The notes under the pieces: generated by a model
The model's input: the letters and a program-made list of their open reading frames with translations, nothing else
What the model was told of the DNA's origin: nothing
The model's database searches: none
Made by a program: the position numbers and the translations under genes
Shown: one piece after another, positions 16,291 to 24,817 of the stretch
Layout of the letters: each line of letters starts with the position of its first letter
Numbering within the stretch: the first letter of the stretch is position 1
Assembly (NCBI RefSeq): GCF_013116745.1
Contig: NZ_JABFOE010000014.1
Span: 1-64,000, forward strand
Reading direction: 5' to 3'
DNA: 64,000 nucleotides
From: Arthrobacter sp. 260
GTDB lineage: Bacteria; Actinomycetota; Actinomycetes; Actinomycetales; Micrococcaceae

Positions 16291-17718
16291 ATGGCACGTG
16301 ATACCGAGGTAGTGGATCTTTTGGTCATCGGTGGCGGGACCGCTGGGATCGTCGGGTCGATGACGGCCGCGAGCCTCGGTGCCCGCACCGTACTGGTGGA
16401 AAGATCCCGGACCGGTGGGGACTGCCTCTGGACCGGTTGCGTCCCGTCGAAAACGATCCTGTCCGCGGCCGCCGCCGCTGCCGGGGAAAGTGCTCTCACC
16501 GGTAATCGCACTGATTTCGCCCTGGTTCGCACACGCGTCGCCGGGGCAATCGCCGCAATCGAACCGGAGGATTCACCGGAATCCCTCACCGCGGCGGGCG
16601 TCACTGTTATCTCCGGCAGCGCACGCTTCACCGGTCCTGGTGAAGCCGACGTCGACGGCAGGACCATCCGCTTTCGGCAGGCGCTCATCGCCACCGGCGC
16701 AGCGCCAGCTCTGCCCTCCATACCCGGTCTCGACCAGTCGCCACGGGTTGTCACCTCGGAAACCATCTGGGACCTGGAAATCCTTCCAGGACGCCTGGTG
16801 ATTATTGGTGGCGGCCCGGTTGCGTGTGAGTTGGGCCAGGCGTTCGCCCGGTTGGGCTCACGGGTGGTGATCCTTGCCCGCACCGCCATCCTGCCCAAGG
16901 AGAACCGGGACGCAGCTGCCCTCGTGTGTGACGCTCTCCGGTCCGACGGCGTCCAGGTGATCGAGAACACCGATGTCAAGCAGGTCACGAACGACGACGG
17001 AACCGTCCTCCATACCGGAGACGGGCAACGGTTCGATGCGGACGTCATCCTCGCGGCCACCGGCCGGGAAGCCAGGACACGGGGCCTGGGCCTAGATCTG
17101 GTGGGCGTATCCTGTAACCCGTCCGGCCGGGTGCTCGTTGACACGTCGATGCGCTCGTCCGCCCCAAACATCTGGGCGGCCGGGGACGTCACCGCCTACC
17201 CCGAGTTCACCCATCTCGCCGGAGTGCACGCGAGCACTGCAGCGTCCAACGCGGTCCTGGGTCTTCGCAGGAAAATCAGCCCGGTCATGCCGCGGGTCAC
17301 CTTCACCTCCCCGGAGGTCGCCGCCGTCGGCCTCACCGACGCCACGGCAAGGAACCACACCGCAGTGACCATCCCGCACGCGCACACCGATCGTGCGATC
17401 ACCGAGGAGCAAACTTCCGGGTTCACGAGGATCATCATCGGCAAGGGCGGCCGCATCCTCGGCGGGACGATCGTCGGACCGCGAGCTGGTGAATCGCTGG
17501 CTGAGCTCACTCTTGCCGTAGATCAGGGGCTCAGCACCCGCGCCCTCGCGGGGGTGACACATCCTTATCCGACCTATAACGATGCCCTGTGGAATGCTGC
17601 GATCGCCCATACCCGGTCACAGCTGCAATCTCCGGCTGCGCGGACCGTAGTCGGAGCCCTCAGTGGTGTGAATCGATGGCGGACCGACCGGCTGCAGCGC
17701 CGAGGTGCCATGGGTTAG
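16291..17718 (+). CDS. pyridine nucleotide-disulfide oxidoreductase (mercuric/dihydrolipoamide reductase-like)
   Basis: A 475-residue FAD/NAD(P)-dependent class-I disulfide oxidoreductase. The FAD loop reads LVIGGGTAGIVGSM, the redox disulfide CLWTGC (Cys45, Cys50) is intact within GGDCLWTGCVPSKT, the NAD(P) domain has LVIIGGGPVACELGQAF, and the second FAD motif is IWAAGDVT. The C-terminal dimerisation domain ends with THPYPTYND where related reductases have the His-Glu dyad. No merA-type metal-binding domain and no mer genes are present, so mercury reduction is not supported; a general thiol or quinone reductase is more likely. Confidence 0.87.
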   Translation: MARDTEVVDLLVIGGGTAGIVGSMTAASLGARTVLVERSRTGGDCLWTGCVPSKTILSAAAAAAGESALTGNRTDFALVRTRVAGAIAAIEPEDSPESLTAAGVTVISGSARFTGPGEADVDGRTIRFRQALIATGAAPALPSIPGLDQSPRVVTSETIWDLEILPGRLVIIGGGPVACELGQAFARLGSRVVILARTAILPKENRDAAALVCDALRSDGVQVIENTDVKQVTNDDGTVLHTGDGQRFDADVILAATGREARTRGLGLDLVGVSCNPSGRVLVDTSMRSSAPNIWAAGDVTAYPEFTHLAGVHASTAASNAVLGLRRKISPVMPRVTFTSPEVAAVGLTDATARNHTAVTIPHAHTDRAITEEQTSGFTRIIIGKGGRILGGTIVGPRAGESLAELTLAVDQGLSTRALAGVTHPYPTYNDALWNAAIAHTRSQLQSPAARTVVGALSGVNRWRTDRLQRRGAMG

Positions 17719-17781
17719 TTGAAGAAGGCTGTTACCCTCGGGGTGGTTAGGCCTCAATCTGCGATCCGGAGGAGTTCCCCC

Positions 17782-18483
17782 ATGCTGCAGGACACCGATT
17801 ACGATGCGTTCGCCGACTCCTACTCGGCCGAAAATGAGTCGAGTTTGCTCAACGAATACTACGAACGCCCGGCAATGATTGGACTAGCCGGAGACGTTCG
17901 GGATCGTCGTATTCTCGACGCCGGCTGCGGCGCTGGCCCGCTCACGACGGCGCTCCTTGATCGTGGCGCGAACGTGACAGGGTTTGACTCCAGCAAGGCG
18001 ATGCTTGAGTTGGCGAAGAAGAGAAATGGCGACAGGGCGGAACTGGTTGCCGCCGACCTGGGCCAACGGCTCCCCTTTGCCGACGACGCCTTCGATGATG
18101 TTGTTGCGTCATTGGTCTTCCACTACCTGGAGGACTGGGCTGGTCCGCTCTCCGAGATCCGGCGCGTCCTCCGTCCGGAGGGCAGACTCCTTGTGTCGGT
18201 GAATCATCCGATCCTGTTCCCCTGGAACAACCCCGGCAAGGACTATTTCCAGGTGACGAAGTACTCGGATGAGCTCACCTTCAATGGCGAACCCGCCACC
18301 CTGACCTACTGGCATCGGCCGCTTCACGCGATGACTGACGCGTTCACCAGGGCCGGGTTCCAGATCGAGGTGATCAGCGAGCCTCCCTACTCGTCCGATA
18401 CCCCGGCGGACCTCATTCCACCGGGTTTGAAGGAGCGCGATTCATTTCTGAGCTTCATTTTTTTCGTGTTGCGCGCGCCCTGA
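17782..18483 (+). CDS. class I SAM-dependent methyltransferase
   Basis: A 233-residue methyltransferase of the Methyltransf_11 type: RRILDAGCGAGPLTTALLDR is motif I, VTGFDSSKAMLELAKKR motif II and LPFADDAFDDVVASLVFHYL the post-motif, followed by IRRVLRPEGRLLVSVNHP. I chose the ATG at 17782 because GGAGGAG lies seven bases upstream; the frame is open back to a TTG at 17719 but without family sequence. It follows the flavin reductase on the same strand, and strong hairpins follow its stop. The substrate is unknown. Confidence 0.88.
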   Translation: MLQDTDYDAFADSYSAENESSLLNEYYERPAMIGLAGDVRDRRILDAGCGAGPLTTALLDRGANVTGFDSSKAMLELAKKRNGDRAELVAADLGQRLPFADDAFDDVVASLVFHYLEDWAGPLSEIRRVLRPEGRLLVSVNHPILFPWNNPGKDYFQVTKYSDELTFNGEPATLTYWHRPLHAMTDAFTRAGFQIEVISEPPYSSDTPADLIPPGLKERDSFLSFIFFVLRAP

Positions 18484-18494
18484 TCTGATCCTCA

Positions 18495-18526
18495 GTGACA
18501 CCGGACGGAAAGTACGACGGTGTCAC
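18495..18526. terminator. inverted repeat after the methyltransferase gene
   Basis: Arms GTGACACCG (18495-18503) and CGGTGTCAC (18518-18526) pair over nine bases, just after the stop at 18483. A second, stronger hairpin follows at 18559. Confidence 0.55.
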
Positions 18527-18558
18527 CAGAAGTACTCTCCAGGTGCCCGCCCAGTCGC

Positions 18559-18592
18559 GAGATAGCCCGGGGATGCCTCCCCGGGCTATCTC
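18559..18592. terminator. bidirectional terminator between convergent genes
   Basis: A perfect 15-base-pair stem (18559-18573 with 18578-18592, core GATAGCCCGGGGA) closes on a TGCC tetraloop. It lies between the methyltransferase (ending 18483) and the oxygenase (ending 18613), so it can stop transcription from both sides. It is one of the strongest hairpins in the window. Confidence 0.75.
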
Positions 18593-18612
18593 CTCACCGT
18601 ATCCGCCGTTTG

Positions 18613-19644
18613 TCAGGAGGTCGGCGTGCTGTTCTGTGCCACGAGATCGGCGTGGTGCACAGCGGCGACATTGGGGTGGGCGCGGAGCCGGTACCGGAGC
18701 GCGTTATCCCCGTAAGTTTCCAGGATCGGGCTGTCGGTCGGATCAACAGAGAGTCCAGTGGCTTTGGCGTGATACTGCGGGCTCATGGTCAGCGCGGGCA
18801 TCGTGGCGTCCAGCGCAGGGTTGTAGAAGAAGGGCAGGGAAATCCGCTCCGCGCCGTCCGCCTGTGAGATCACCCGGTGCAACGTCGCCTTCAGGAAACC
18901 GTTGGTAGCGAGCTCCAGCATCTCGCCGATGTTGACCACGAAGGTACCAGGAACCTCGGGCACGTCGATCCACTTTCCCTGGTGTTCAACCTGGAGTCCG
19001 CCCTTTCCAGGTTCGACGAGGAGCAGTGTCAGCACGCCGCCGTCGCGGTGTGACCCAACGCCCTGTTTGGGCTTATCGCCGGACTCCCCCGGATAGCGCA
19101 CAATCTTCAGCATCGGAAACGCCCGGTCGCCAAACGCTTCGTCGAAGCTATCTTCCGGTGCACCGAGGGACACCGCTATTGCCCTCAGCAGATCGAGGGA
19201 AATGGTGCTCAGGCGCTGTGTCCAGTCGGAGACAATCTCCTGCATCTCAGGAAGATCTGTGGGCCACAGATTGGGACCTTCCAGGCGCCAATAGTCGGCC
19301 ACGCCTGGGCCAGGCTCGACGGCGTCGCGATCGACACCGATGTCGATCTGTTCACGCCAGTCCACAGCCCGGTCGGTGAGTTCGGCACCCATCCTGGTAT
19401 AGCCACGGAACTGTGGGCTATTGACATTTTCCAGCGCAAGTTTCTGTTCCTCGGACAGATCGAAGAAGCGACGGGAGATCGCGAGCATCTGATCGGTGAG
19501 GTCCTGGGGGATGCCATGGCCGCCCAGGTAGAGGAAGCCGACGTCGTGCATCGCGTCGCGTAGATCGGCTCTGAATTGTGCGGCCTCTTCCTGGCCGGCG
19601 CTCAGCAGTGAGTAGTCCAGGACGGGCAATGATTCGAGTGACAA
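18613..19644 (-). CDS. 2-oxoglutarate/Fe(II)-dependent oxygenase, isopenicillin N synthase family
   Basis: A 343-residue non-haem iron oxygenase. The N-terminal DIOX_N-like domain (VGFLYLGGHGIPQDLTDQM near residues 35-53) is followed by the double-stranded beta-helix. The iron ligands are visible as the HxD of GVGSHRDGGVLTLLL near residue 200 and the distal His of KATLHRVI. The co-substrate Arg-Ser pair is visible as ERISLPFFYNP. The start is a TTG at 19644 preceded by AAAGGA, about ten bases upstream. Family members hydroxylate or oxidise small molecules; no substrate can be assigned and there is no biosynthetic cluster around it. Confidence 0.86.
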   Translation of the reverse strand: MSLESLPVLDYSLLSAGQEEAAQFRADLRDAMHDVGFLYLGGHGIPQDLTDQMLAISRRFFDLSEEQKLALENVNSPQFRGYTRMGAELTDRAVDWREQIDIGVDRDAVEPGPGVADYWRLEGPNLWPTDLPEMQEIVSDWTQRLSTISLDLLRAIAVSLGAPEDSFDEAFGDRAFPMLKIVRYPGESGDKPKQGVGSHRDGGVLTLLLVEPGKGGLQVEHQGKWIDVPEVPGTFVVNIGEMLELATNGFLKATLHRVISQADGAERISLPFFYNPALDATMPALTMSPQYHAKATGLSVDPTDSPILETYGDNALRYRLRAHPNVAAVHHADLVAQNSTPTS

Positions 19645-19786
19645 GTTCGTAGAGTCCTTTGAAGCGAAGTGTGGAAAATAAGATCCGTATGCGCTTAAAC
19701 GTTACGGCTGCGGCCGCTCAGACCGTCGTTCGCGTTGCGAAGTGTGTCCTTTTGCGGTGTGGGCCGGGTCCGCTGCCGAAAGCGAC

Positions 19787-19972
19787 CTAGGTGTTTCGGG
19801 GGACTCCGCTGATTGGGTCGGCTATCTGCACCGTCTGTCCCATGGGGTCTTTGACCACGTAACTCCAGTAGCCGACCAAGAACTTCTCAAGCCCCTACCA
19901 GGTCCGGTAGAACCGGCGGGAGGCTGCAATATCGTTACTGCGGGTATAGAGAAAGAACGCGGGGTTTGGCAT
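19787..19972 (-). pseudogene. remnant of a VOC (glyoxalase/bleomycin resistance) family gene
   Basis: Reading the minus strand from the ATG at 19972 gives MPNPAFFLYTRSNDIAASRR and then FYRTW, the usual start of a VOC-fold protein, followed by a TAG stop. The same frame then continues with GLEKFLV and ends with WSYVVKDPMGQTVQIADP, the typical C-terminal VOC strand, before TAG at 19787. Both ends of the domain are present, but the middle (roughly 60 codons of a normal 120) is missing and there is an internal stop. This is a decayed gene, not a functional one. It follows the alpha/beta hydrolase on the same strand. Confidence 0.7.
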
Positions 19973-20005
19973 TCGGCGAGCCTACCCGTCCCGCCGACGG
20001 CAGTC

Positions 20006-20581
20006 CTACGAGATACCGAGATGGTCGATAATCGTCTCGATTACATTGAGACCGGTATCTGCAGAAGTACGCCAGCCCATCGATGCGGTTTCCAGCCTGT
20101 GGTTGGCCGAGTCGATCGAGATGACCCGGGCATCAGTGCTCCCCATAAGGTCTGGATGCCACGATGGATCCGCCGTTCCACCGATCACGAGATGCTGACC
20201 TGGATGCATCCCGGAGAATGCGTCAGCGATAGCTGGATCGCTAAGGATCGGGGTCAACCAGGCTGCCTTCACCTGCCGCGTCGCGAAATGGGGCAGCGCG
20301 TACGTCCCTAGCGACTTCGCGATCACTAGCTCAGGCTGGGCGGGCATCAACTCTTCGGCACGCGCCAACGCAGATTTCATAAAACCAGCGATGTCCTGTC
20401 GGTCCACCGTTTCGATCCCTGAATGCCAGTCGATGCACCACACATCCCATCCGCTCTCGATCAGGGCGAGGATCGGCCAATAGAGCAACGGAGCATGAAC
20501 CGTATAGCGCGCCCCGGGGAGCACCAGGGCAGCAGGAGCACCGTCTACAACAGCCATATTTGCTCGCTGGACAATCACCAT
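20006..20581 (-). CDS. small alpha/beta-hydrolase-like protein
   Basis: A 191-residue protein with a compact alpha/beta hydrolase pattern. LVLPGARYTVHAPLLYWP is the first strand and oxyanion region, ELVIAKSLGTYALPHFA near residues 85-101 supplies a nucleophile-elbow-like SLG in place of the canonical GxSxG, LVIGGTADPSWHP the acid loop and IDSANHRLE the candidate catalytic His. It resembles small uncharacterised hydrolases of actinobacteria and firmicutes. The substrate is unknown. Between this gene and 20721 nothing else is recognisable. Confidence 0.72.
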   Translation of the reverse strand: MVIVQRANMAVVDGAPAALVLPGARYTVHAPLLYWPILALIESGWDVWCIDWHSGIETVDRQDIAGFMKSALARAEELMPAQPELVIAKSLGTYALPHFATRQVKAAWLTPILSDPAIADAFSGMHPGQHLVIGGTADPSWHPDLMGSTDARVISIDSANHRLETASMGWRTSADTGLNVIETIIDHLGIS

Positions 20582-20720
20582 TGAGTGAGATTAGCAGGCC
20601 CGTTACGTCGCCCAGCGCCCGGGCACAGACGAAGTACCGTCGTCGTTCACGCCGGGCGTCCACGTGCTCGTCCCGGGCTCCACCGCGGCCCTTAAGCGCA
20701 GCACAGCAATGCTGGAGAAA

Positions 20721-21152
20721 CTAGGAAGCAGTTTTCACCACGAGTACGTCGCAGGGAGCGTTGTGCACAACGCTCCACGCCACGCTTCCCAGAACCCGCA
20801 ATAGGCCTGTCATGCCCACGTTGCCCACCACCAGCAACTGGGCACCGGTGCGTTCGGCTTCCTCGATGAGGACATCTTGCGGTTTCCCCCGGCCCGCAGC
20901 CGAACGGACCTTCACCGAAGGGTGCTCTTCGCGCAGCTTCACAGCTACCCGTTCAGCCAGCTTCAGGGCCTGCTCGGCGTCGTCGAGTATCCAGGTGTCA
21001 TTTCCGATCCGAACCACCTCGGTGTTGCCCTTGATGTGGGCGCTGAGCACCACAAGTTCTACTCCCAGCCCCTCAGCAAGGACCGCAGCCCGTGACGCAG
21101 CCATATACGCGGTGTCGCTACCATCGACCCCAACAACCACATTTCCCGCCAT
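20721..21152 (-). CDS. universal stress protein (UspA family)
   Basis: A 143-residue single-domain UspA protein. It begins NVVVGVDGSDTAYMAASRAA, has the ASAA-like central helix, and carries the nucleotide-binding loop LVVGNVGMTGLLRVLGSVA near residues 110-128, a close variant of the GxxGxxxxxxxxxGS ATP-binding signature (one residue shorter). The ATG at 21152 has GAGGAGG eight bases upstream and is preferred over an ATG 24 bases earlier. Such proteins bind ATP and help survival under stress. It is divergent from the membrane protein at 21356. Confidence 0.9.
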   Translation of the reverse strand: MAGNVVVGVDGSDTAYMAASRAAVLAEGLGVELVVLSAHIKGNTEVVRIGNDTWILDDAEQALKLAERVAVKLREEHPSVKVRSAAGRGKPQDVLIEEAERTGAQLLVVGNVGMTGLLRVLGSVAWSVVHNAPCDVLVVKTAS

Positions 21153-21355
21153 GCTGGTTTCCTCCTCGATCATCAAACCGCTTGTAGCGGTATCCGGAGC
21201 CTACCGAAGTCGACCGACAAAGCTCATTAGGCTACGTAGGCTTTTCGTTACGACGACTCGCAACTGGGGCTTTCGTTCACGGGTGGGAATGCCGGCGTGG
21301 TTTGATTTAGGCACTCAGGCAGCGGTCATGCCTCAATCATTCAGGGGCAGCACGC

Positions 21356-22249
21356 ATGGCAAAAGGAAAGTACCGCAGAACGTCGTCGACGGAATGGGCG
21401 GGCGATTCAGGCGACCACCAGCCTTTAGACGATCAAGGCAGACGAACCACCGGTCCTGTCGCAATCACCCGACGGATCGTTGCCGTCGTGGGCAATCTTG
21501 TTGGGGCAGGTGCCTTGCTCGTTGCGGCCGGCGCCGTGTTCTGGCTTCTGTCCCTCACGGCCGGAGACAACTCGATTAGCAGTGTCTTTGAGGATGACGT
21601 CGCCGGCACCTCAACCATTGCGTTTCCAACCCTGATGGGGCTGCTGTCCATGATTGGGTTTTTCTTTGGCCAGTTCGCGCTGCGTGGACGCTGGGGAGAG
21701 AGTAGGGTATCCGGTTCCTCGGGCGGCAGCTTCGCCGTCGATCTGCGGCCTATCAGCGTCTGGCTCCATGCCCTCCTGCTGGGCCTTGCCATCATTGCCT
21801 GGATTCTCGTGATGGTGATGCCCCTCGTGCTCGACCTTCGCGGCGAGATAGCCGCCTCGGACGGTTCCTCCGCACGGGAGCAGTTCTGGTTCATCGTGAC
21901 GGTGTACGGCACGATCACCGGTGCACTAGCCGCCATGGTCGGTATGTCGTTGGTGAAAAAGCTGACCTATAACCGAGCTTTAAAGCGACATGGATGGAGT
22001 GTTGAGCAGGGGTCCGCCACCCAGCTGTGGTGGCGGAATGTCTCCCACATCTGGCGGACCGAACTCGGTATTGCGGCGCTGGGAGGAGCGGCCCTTGGGC
22101 TTGCACCGCTCGGCCTCCACCTGAACAGCGCACTTTATGGTCTCTCCTTCACTGCTGCGGGAATCATACTGTTGGTCCTTTCGCTTCGCTTCGCACTCAA
22201 CGCGTGGCGTTCCGGTCTTCCTATTGAACGGGTCGAGTCCTACACCTGA
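21356..22249 (+). CDS. multi-pass membrane protein of unknown function
   Basis: A 297-residue protein with a charged cytoplasmic N-terminal tail of about 40 residues and roughly six hydrophobic segments, near residues 43-66, 88-106, 133-158, 175-197, 234-252 and 258-281. I do not recognise a functional domain. Its neighbours are a universal stress protein on one side and a GerW-like protein on the other; a shared role cannot be claimed. Confidence 0.72.
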   Translation: MAKGKYRRTSSTEWAGDSGDHQPLDDQGRRTTGPVAITRRIVAVVGNLVGAGALLVAAGAVFWLLSLTAGDNSISSVFEDDVAGTSTIAFPTLMGLLSMIGFFFGQFALRGRWGESRVSGSSGGSFAVDLRPISVWLHALLLGLAIIAWILVMVMPLVLDLRGEIAASDGSSAREQFWFIVTVYGTITGALAAMVGMSLVKKLTYNRALKRHGWSVEQGSATQLWWRNVSHIWRTELGIAALGGAALGLAPLGLHLNSALYGLSFTAAGIILLVLSLRFALNAWRSGLPIERVESYT

Positions 22250-22427
22250 GCTCTGCCAGGAACGCTCTGCGCATGCCCTAGGCTCTAGCGGCGCGGTTCA
22301 GCGGGTCCTATCCTTGGTGCCGGACGCACATTGTCGGGAGTCAGGATCCGCTGACGGCGTGCCAGTTACGCGGCAACAACCGGTGTTGGAGCGGCCAACA
22401 TTCGGGCAAGGTGGAAGCGGTGAGCTG

Positions 22428-22814
22428 ATGGAAGATCCAATCGAAATGCTGACGAAATCCCTACCGTCATGGGGCGCGAAGATGGCTTTCGGTGAGAGCA
22501 TCACGGTGGGCGGCCGGGAAGTAGTCCCTGCGGCGTTGGTCATCTTTGGTTTTGGCGGCGGCGGAGGGGCTGGCAAGTGGGTCCAGCGCGAGTCGACCCC
22601 CGGAAATGAAAGTGAAGGAAGCGGTGGTGGCGGGGGTGGCTATACCCTCCCGATCGGCGCTTATGTGGATGGTCCCGACGGGCCGAAGTTTCAGGCAAAC
22701 CCTGTTGCGCTGATCATCGTCAGCGTGCCATTGGTGACTGCAGCTGGGTGGGCGCTGGCACGAATCATCTCCGCCGGTTCCCGCGCTCGCACGGCGGGCG
22801 TGGACTACCGGTAA
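22428..22814 (+). CDS. GerW/YtfJ-family protein
   Basis: A 128-residue protein of the family named after Bacillus YtfJ (GerW). It shows the conserved GESITVGGREVVPAALVIFG block, the glycine stretches GFGGGGGAGK and SGGGGGGY, and PIGAYVDGPDG, and ends with a hydrophobic helix near residues 95-115. In Bacillus GerW is needed for spore germination, but the family is widespread in non-sporulating actinobacteria and its role there is undescribed. The ATG at 22428 follows a weak AAGGTGGAAG site; the upstream extension of the frame overlaps the membrane protein and carries no family sequence. Confidence 0.78.
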   Translation: MEDPIEMLTKSLPSWGAKMAFGESITVGGREVVPAALVIFGFGGGGGAGKWVQRESTPGNESEGSGGGGGGYTLPIGAYVDGPDGPKFQANPVALIIVSVPLVTAAGWALARIISAGSRARTAGVDYR

Positions 22815-22950
22815 CTCTGGGCGATAGGGAAGTGCCGCGGGCGCTCCACCCGTCGCACCCTGACGCCCGGCACGGCGCGAACCAAGAAGGGCCCCCGCAC
22901 GTGTAATAGGTACCTGCGTCGGTTTGACCCGTTGTGAAGGAGTTTTCTTG

Positions 22951-24786
22951 GTGCGTCGCTCAATACCTAGGATTCCGGCCCTCATCGCTCTGGTGGCCAT
23001 GGCGGTGATCGCCGTCGTCGTGGTGGTCAGCCTGACTGGCAACCGCCAGCCTGGTGCGGCGCCCACCGTCACCCCCGCGACGACCGATGCTCAGGAATCT
23101 CCAGCGACGCCGTCGCCGATCCCCGTCACCACCTCGCCGGAACCGGAGCCAAGCCCCGATCTGGTGGAAGCGGTGGTCTCTTCGCATAGCCTGGCCACCG
23201 ATGCGGGCGCTGCAATTCTCGACGCCGGCGGCACCGCCGCTGATGCTTCGGTTGCCATGGCCGCCGTCCTGAGCGTGGTGGAGCCCTTCTACTCAAGTGC
23301 GCTCGGCGGAGACACCTGGGGACTCTATTACGACGCCGACGCTGAAGCGGTAACCAGTGTGAACGGTGTGGGCCCAGCTGGCAGTGGAGCTACCCTCGCT
23401 GACTACGGTCCCCGGGCTGGCACCCCTGGCATGCACCAGGCAATCGTCCCCGGAGCGTGGGACGGCTGGATGGTTTGGCTCGGCGAGTATGGCACCATGG
23501 ACCTCGACGAAGTGCTCGCCCCCGCCATCAGTCTCGCCCGTAATGGCTACCCCGTCAGCACCGAGATGTCCTATTGGCTCGGCGTCCACGAAAATGAAAT
23601 CCGGGCCAGCCCGGTGATGAGCAACATCTATATCCGCGAGGGCTCGCTGTCGGCGCCGGGTCAGACCATCTACCAGAACGATTTGGCGGACACCTTCGAA
23701 GCCCTGGCATCCGCGTACGACGAAGCGCTGCCGTCCGGAAGATCAGAGGCAGTCACCGCCGCACGTGACTACTTCTACCGCGGTCCCATTGCCGATTCAA
23801 TCGTCGCGTTCTCCGAGCAATCCGACGGCTATCTCACCGCTGAGGACCTCAGCTCTTTCGAAGCGGAAATCGTCGATCCAATCGAGCTTGAATACACCGA
23901 CGACATCACCATCTACCAGAATCCTCCCAATAGCCAAGGCATCGCGATGCTCGAGGCCCTCAGCATCTTGAGGGAGGACAACTTCAGCAGTCTCTCTCCC
24001 GATGATCCCGCCGTCGTTCACACCCAGATCGAGGCCATCAAGCTCGCCTACGCCGACCGGTACGCCCTCGTCGGAGACCCGGATCGCGCCCCGGTGCCAG
24101 TCGCCGAACTGCTGTCCGAGGACTACGCCGCCGCACAACGATCCCGGATCGATCCCGACACGGCGGCAGAGTGGCCCATCGACAGCGGGATCGAGCGGAG
24201 CGCCTCCGACACGACTACCTTCCATGTCGCCGACAGTTTCGGCAACGCAGCTGCGGTGACCACCAGCATTGGAGGCCATTTCCTGGTGGTCGGCGATACC
24301 GGAATCCACATCAACGAGCGGATGCGTTTCATGTCCCTGGAGGAGGGCAACGTGAATGTGGTTGCCCCCGGGGCCACGGTGCGCCACACCTCCAACCCCT
24401 ACCTGGCGCTTCGGGACGGCAAGCCGTACCTTCTCGGCGGGAACACCGGGATAGACACTCAGCCGCAGGGCCAGTTGCAGCAGTTCATGAGTGTGGTGGA
24501 CTTCGGGCTCTCCCCCACGCAAGCGATCGCCAGGCCACGCTTCGTGAGCACCGCGTTCCCCGCCTCAACCTTCCCTTACGCAGCAAACAACGTGCTCGAC
24601 GTCGAATCCTCCCTCCCCCAAACGACGATCGACGGGCTCCGGGCACGCGGGCACGACGTCGTCGTCGGGCAGGGAATCTTCGGTACAGCGAGCATGCTGG
24701 AGATCTCTCCCGACGGATTGTCCGCCGAGGCAGCCTCGGAGCCACGCAACGACACCGCCAGTAGCAGTGTCACCGTTCCGGACTAG
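22951..24786 (+). CDS. gamma-glutamyltransferase-like Ntn hydrolase, membrane-anchored
   Basis: A 611-residue member of the gamma-glutamyltransferase family (T3). The N-terminus has one uncleaved-looking membrane segment (residues about 6-30) and a Thr/Pro/Glu-rich linker to about residue 70, so the enzyme acts outside the cell. The autoprocessing and catalytic Thr lies in DTTTFHVADSFGNAAAV, corresponding to the TTH motif of E. coli GGT. LLGGNTGIDTQPQ replaces the usual GSPGG loop, and the Arg-bearing FRE motif of classical enzymes is replaced by VNGVGPAG. It is therefore a divergent member and may not use glutathione. The GTG start follows AAGGAG. Confidence 0.84.
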   Translation: MRRSIPRIPALIALVAMAVIAVVVVVSLTGNRQPGAAPTVTPATTDAQESPATPSPIPVTTSPEPEPSPDLVEAVVSSHSLATDAGAAILDAGGTAADASVAMAAVLSVVEPFYSSALGGDTWGLYYDADAEAVTSVNGVGPAGSGATLADYGPRAGTPGMHQAIVPGAWDGWMVWLGEYGTMDLDEVLAPAISLARNGYPVSTEMSYWLGVHENEIRASPVMSNIYIREGSLSAPGQTIYQNDLADTFEALASAYDEALPSGRSEAVTAARDYFYRGPIADSIVAFSEQSDGYLTAEDLSSFEAEIVDPIELEYTDDITIYQNPPNSQGIAMLEALSILREDNFSSLSPDDPAVVHTQIEAIKLAYADRYALVGDPDRAPVPVAELLSEDYAAAQRSRIDPDTAAEWPIDSGIERSASDTTTFHVADSFGNAAAVTTSIGGHFLVVGDTGIHINERMRFMSLEEGNVNVVAPGATVRHTSNPYLALRDGKPYLLGGNTGIDTQPQGQLQQFMSVVDFGLSPTQAIARPRFVSTAFPASTFPYAANNVLDVESSLPQTTIDGLRARGHDVVVGQGIFGTASMLEISPDGLSAEAASEPRNDTASSSVTVPD

Positions 24787-24817
24787 CTTGGCTGCCCAGG
24801 TGGGGCAGACTTGAACC

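Noticed and set aside
16248..17192. A 314-codon minus-strand frame
   Set aside because: Entirely antisense to the flavin disulfide oxidoreductase; Ser/Arg/Thr-rich composition of a shadow frame and no motif.
16291..17718. Mercuric reductase identity
   Set aside because: The CxxxxC disulfide is present, but there is no N-terminal metal-binding domain, no C-terminal Cys pair and no mer genes.
19742..20311. A plus-strand frame through the VOC remnant and hydrolase
   Set aside because: Antisense to the hydrolase, and the minus-strand VOC remnant explains the sequence better.
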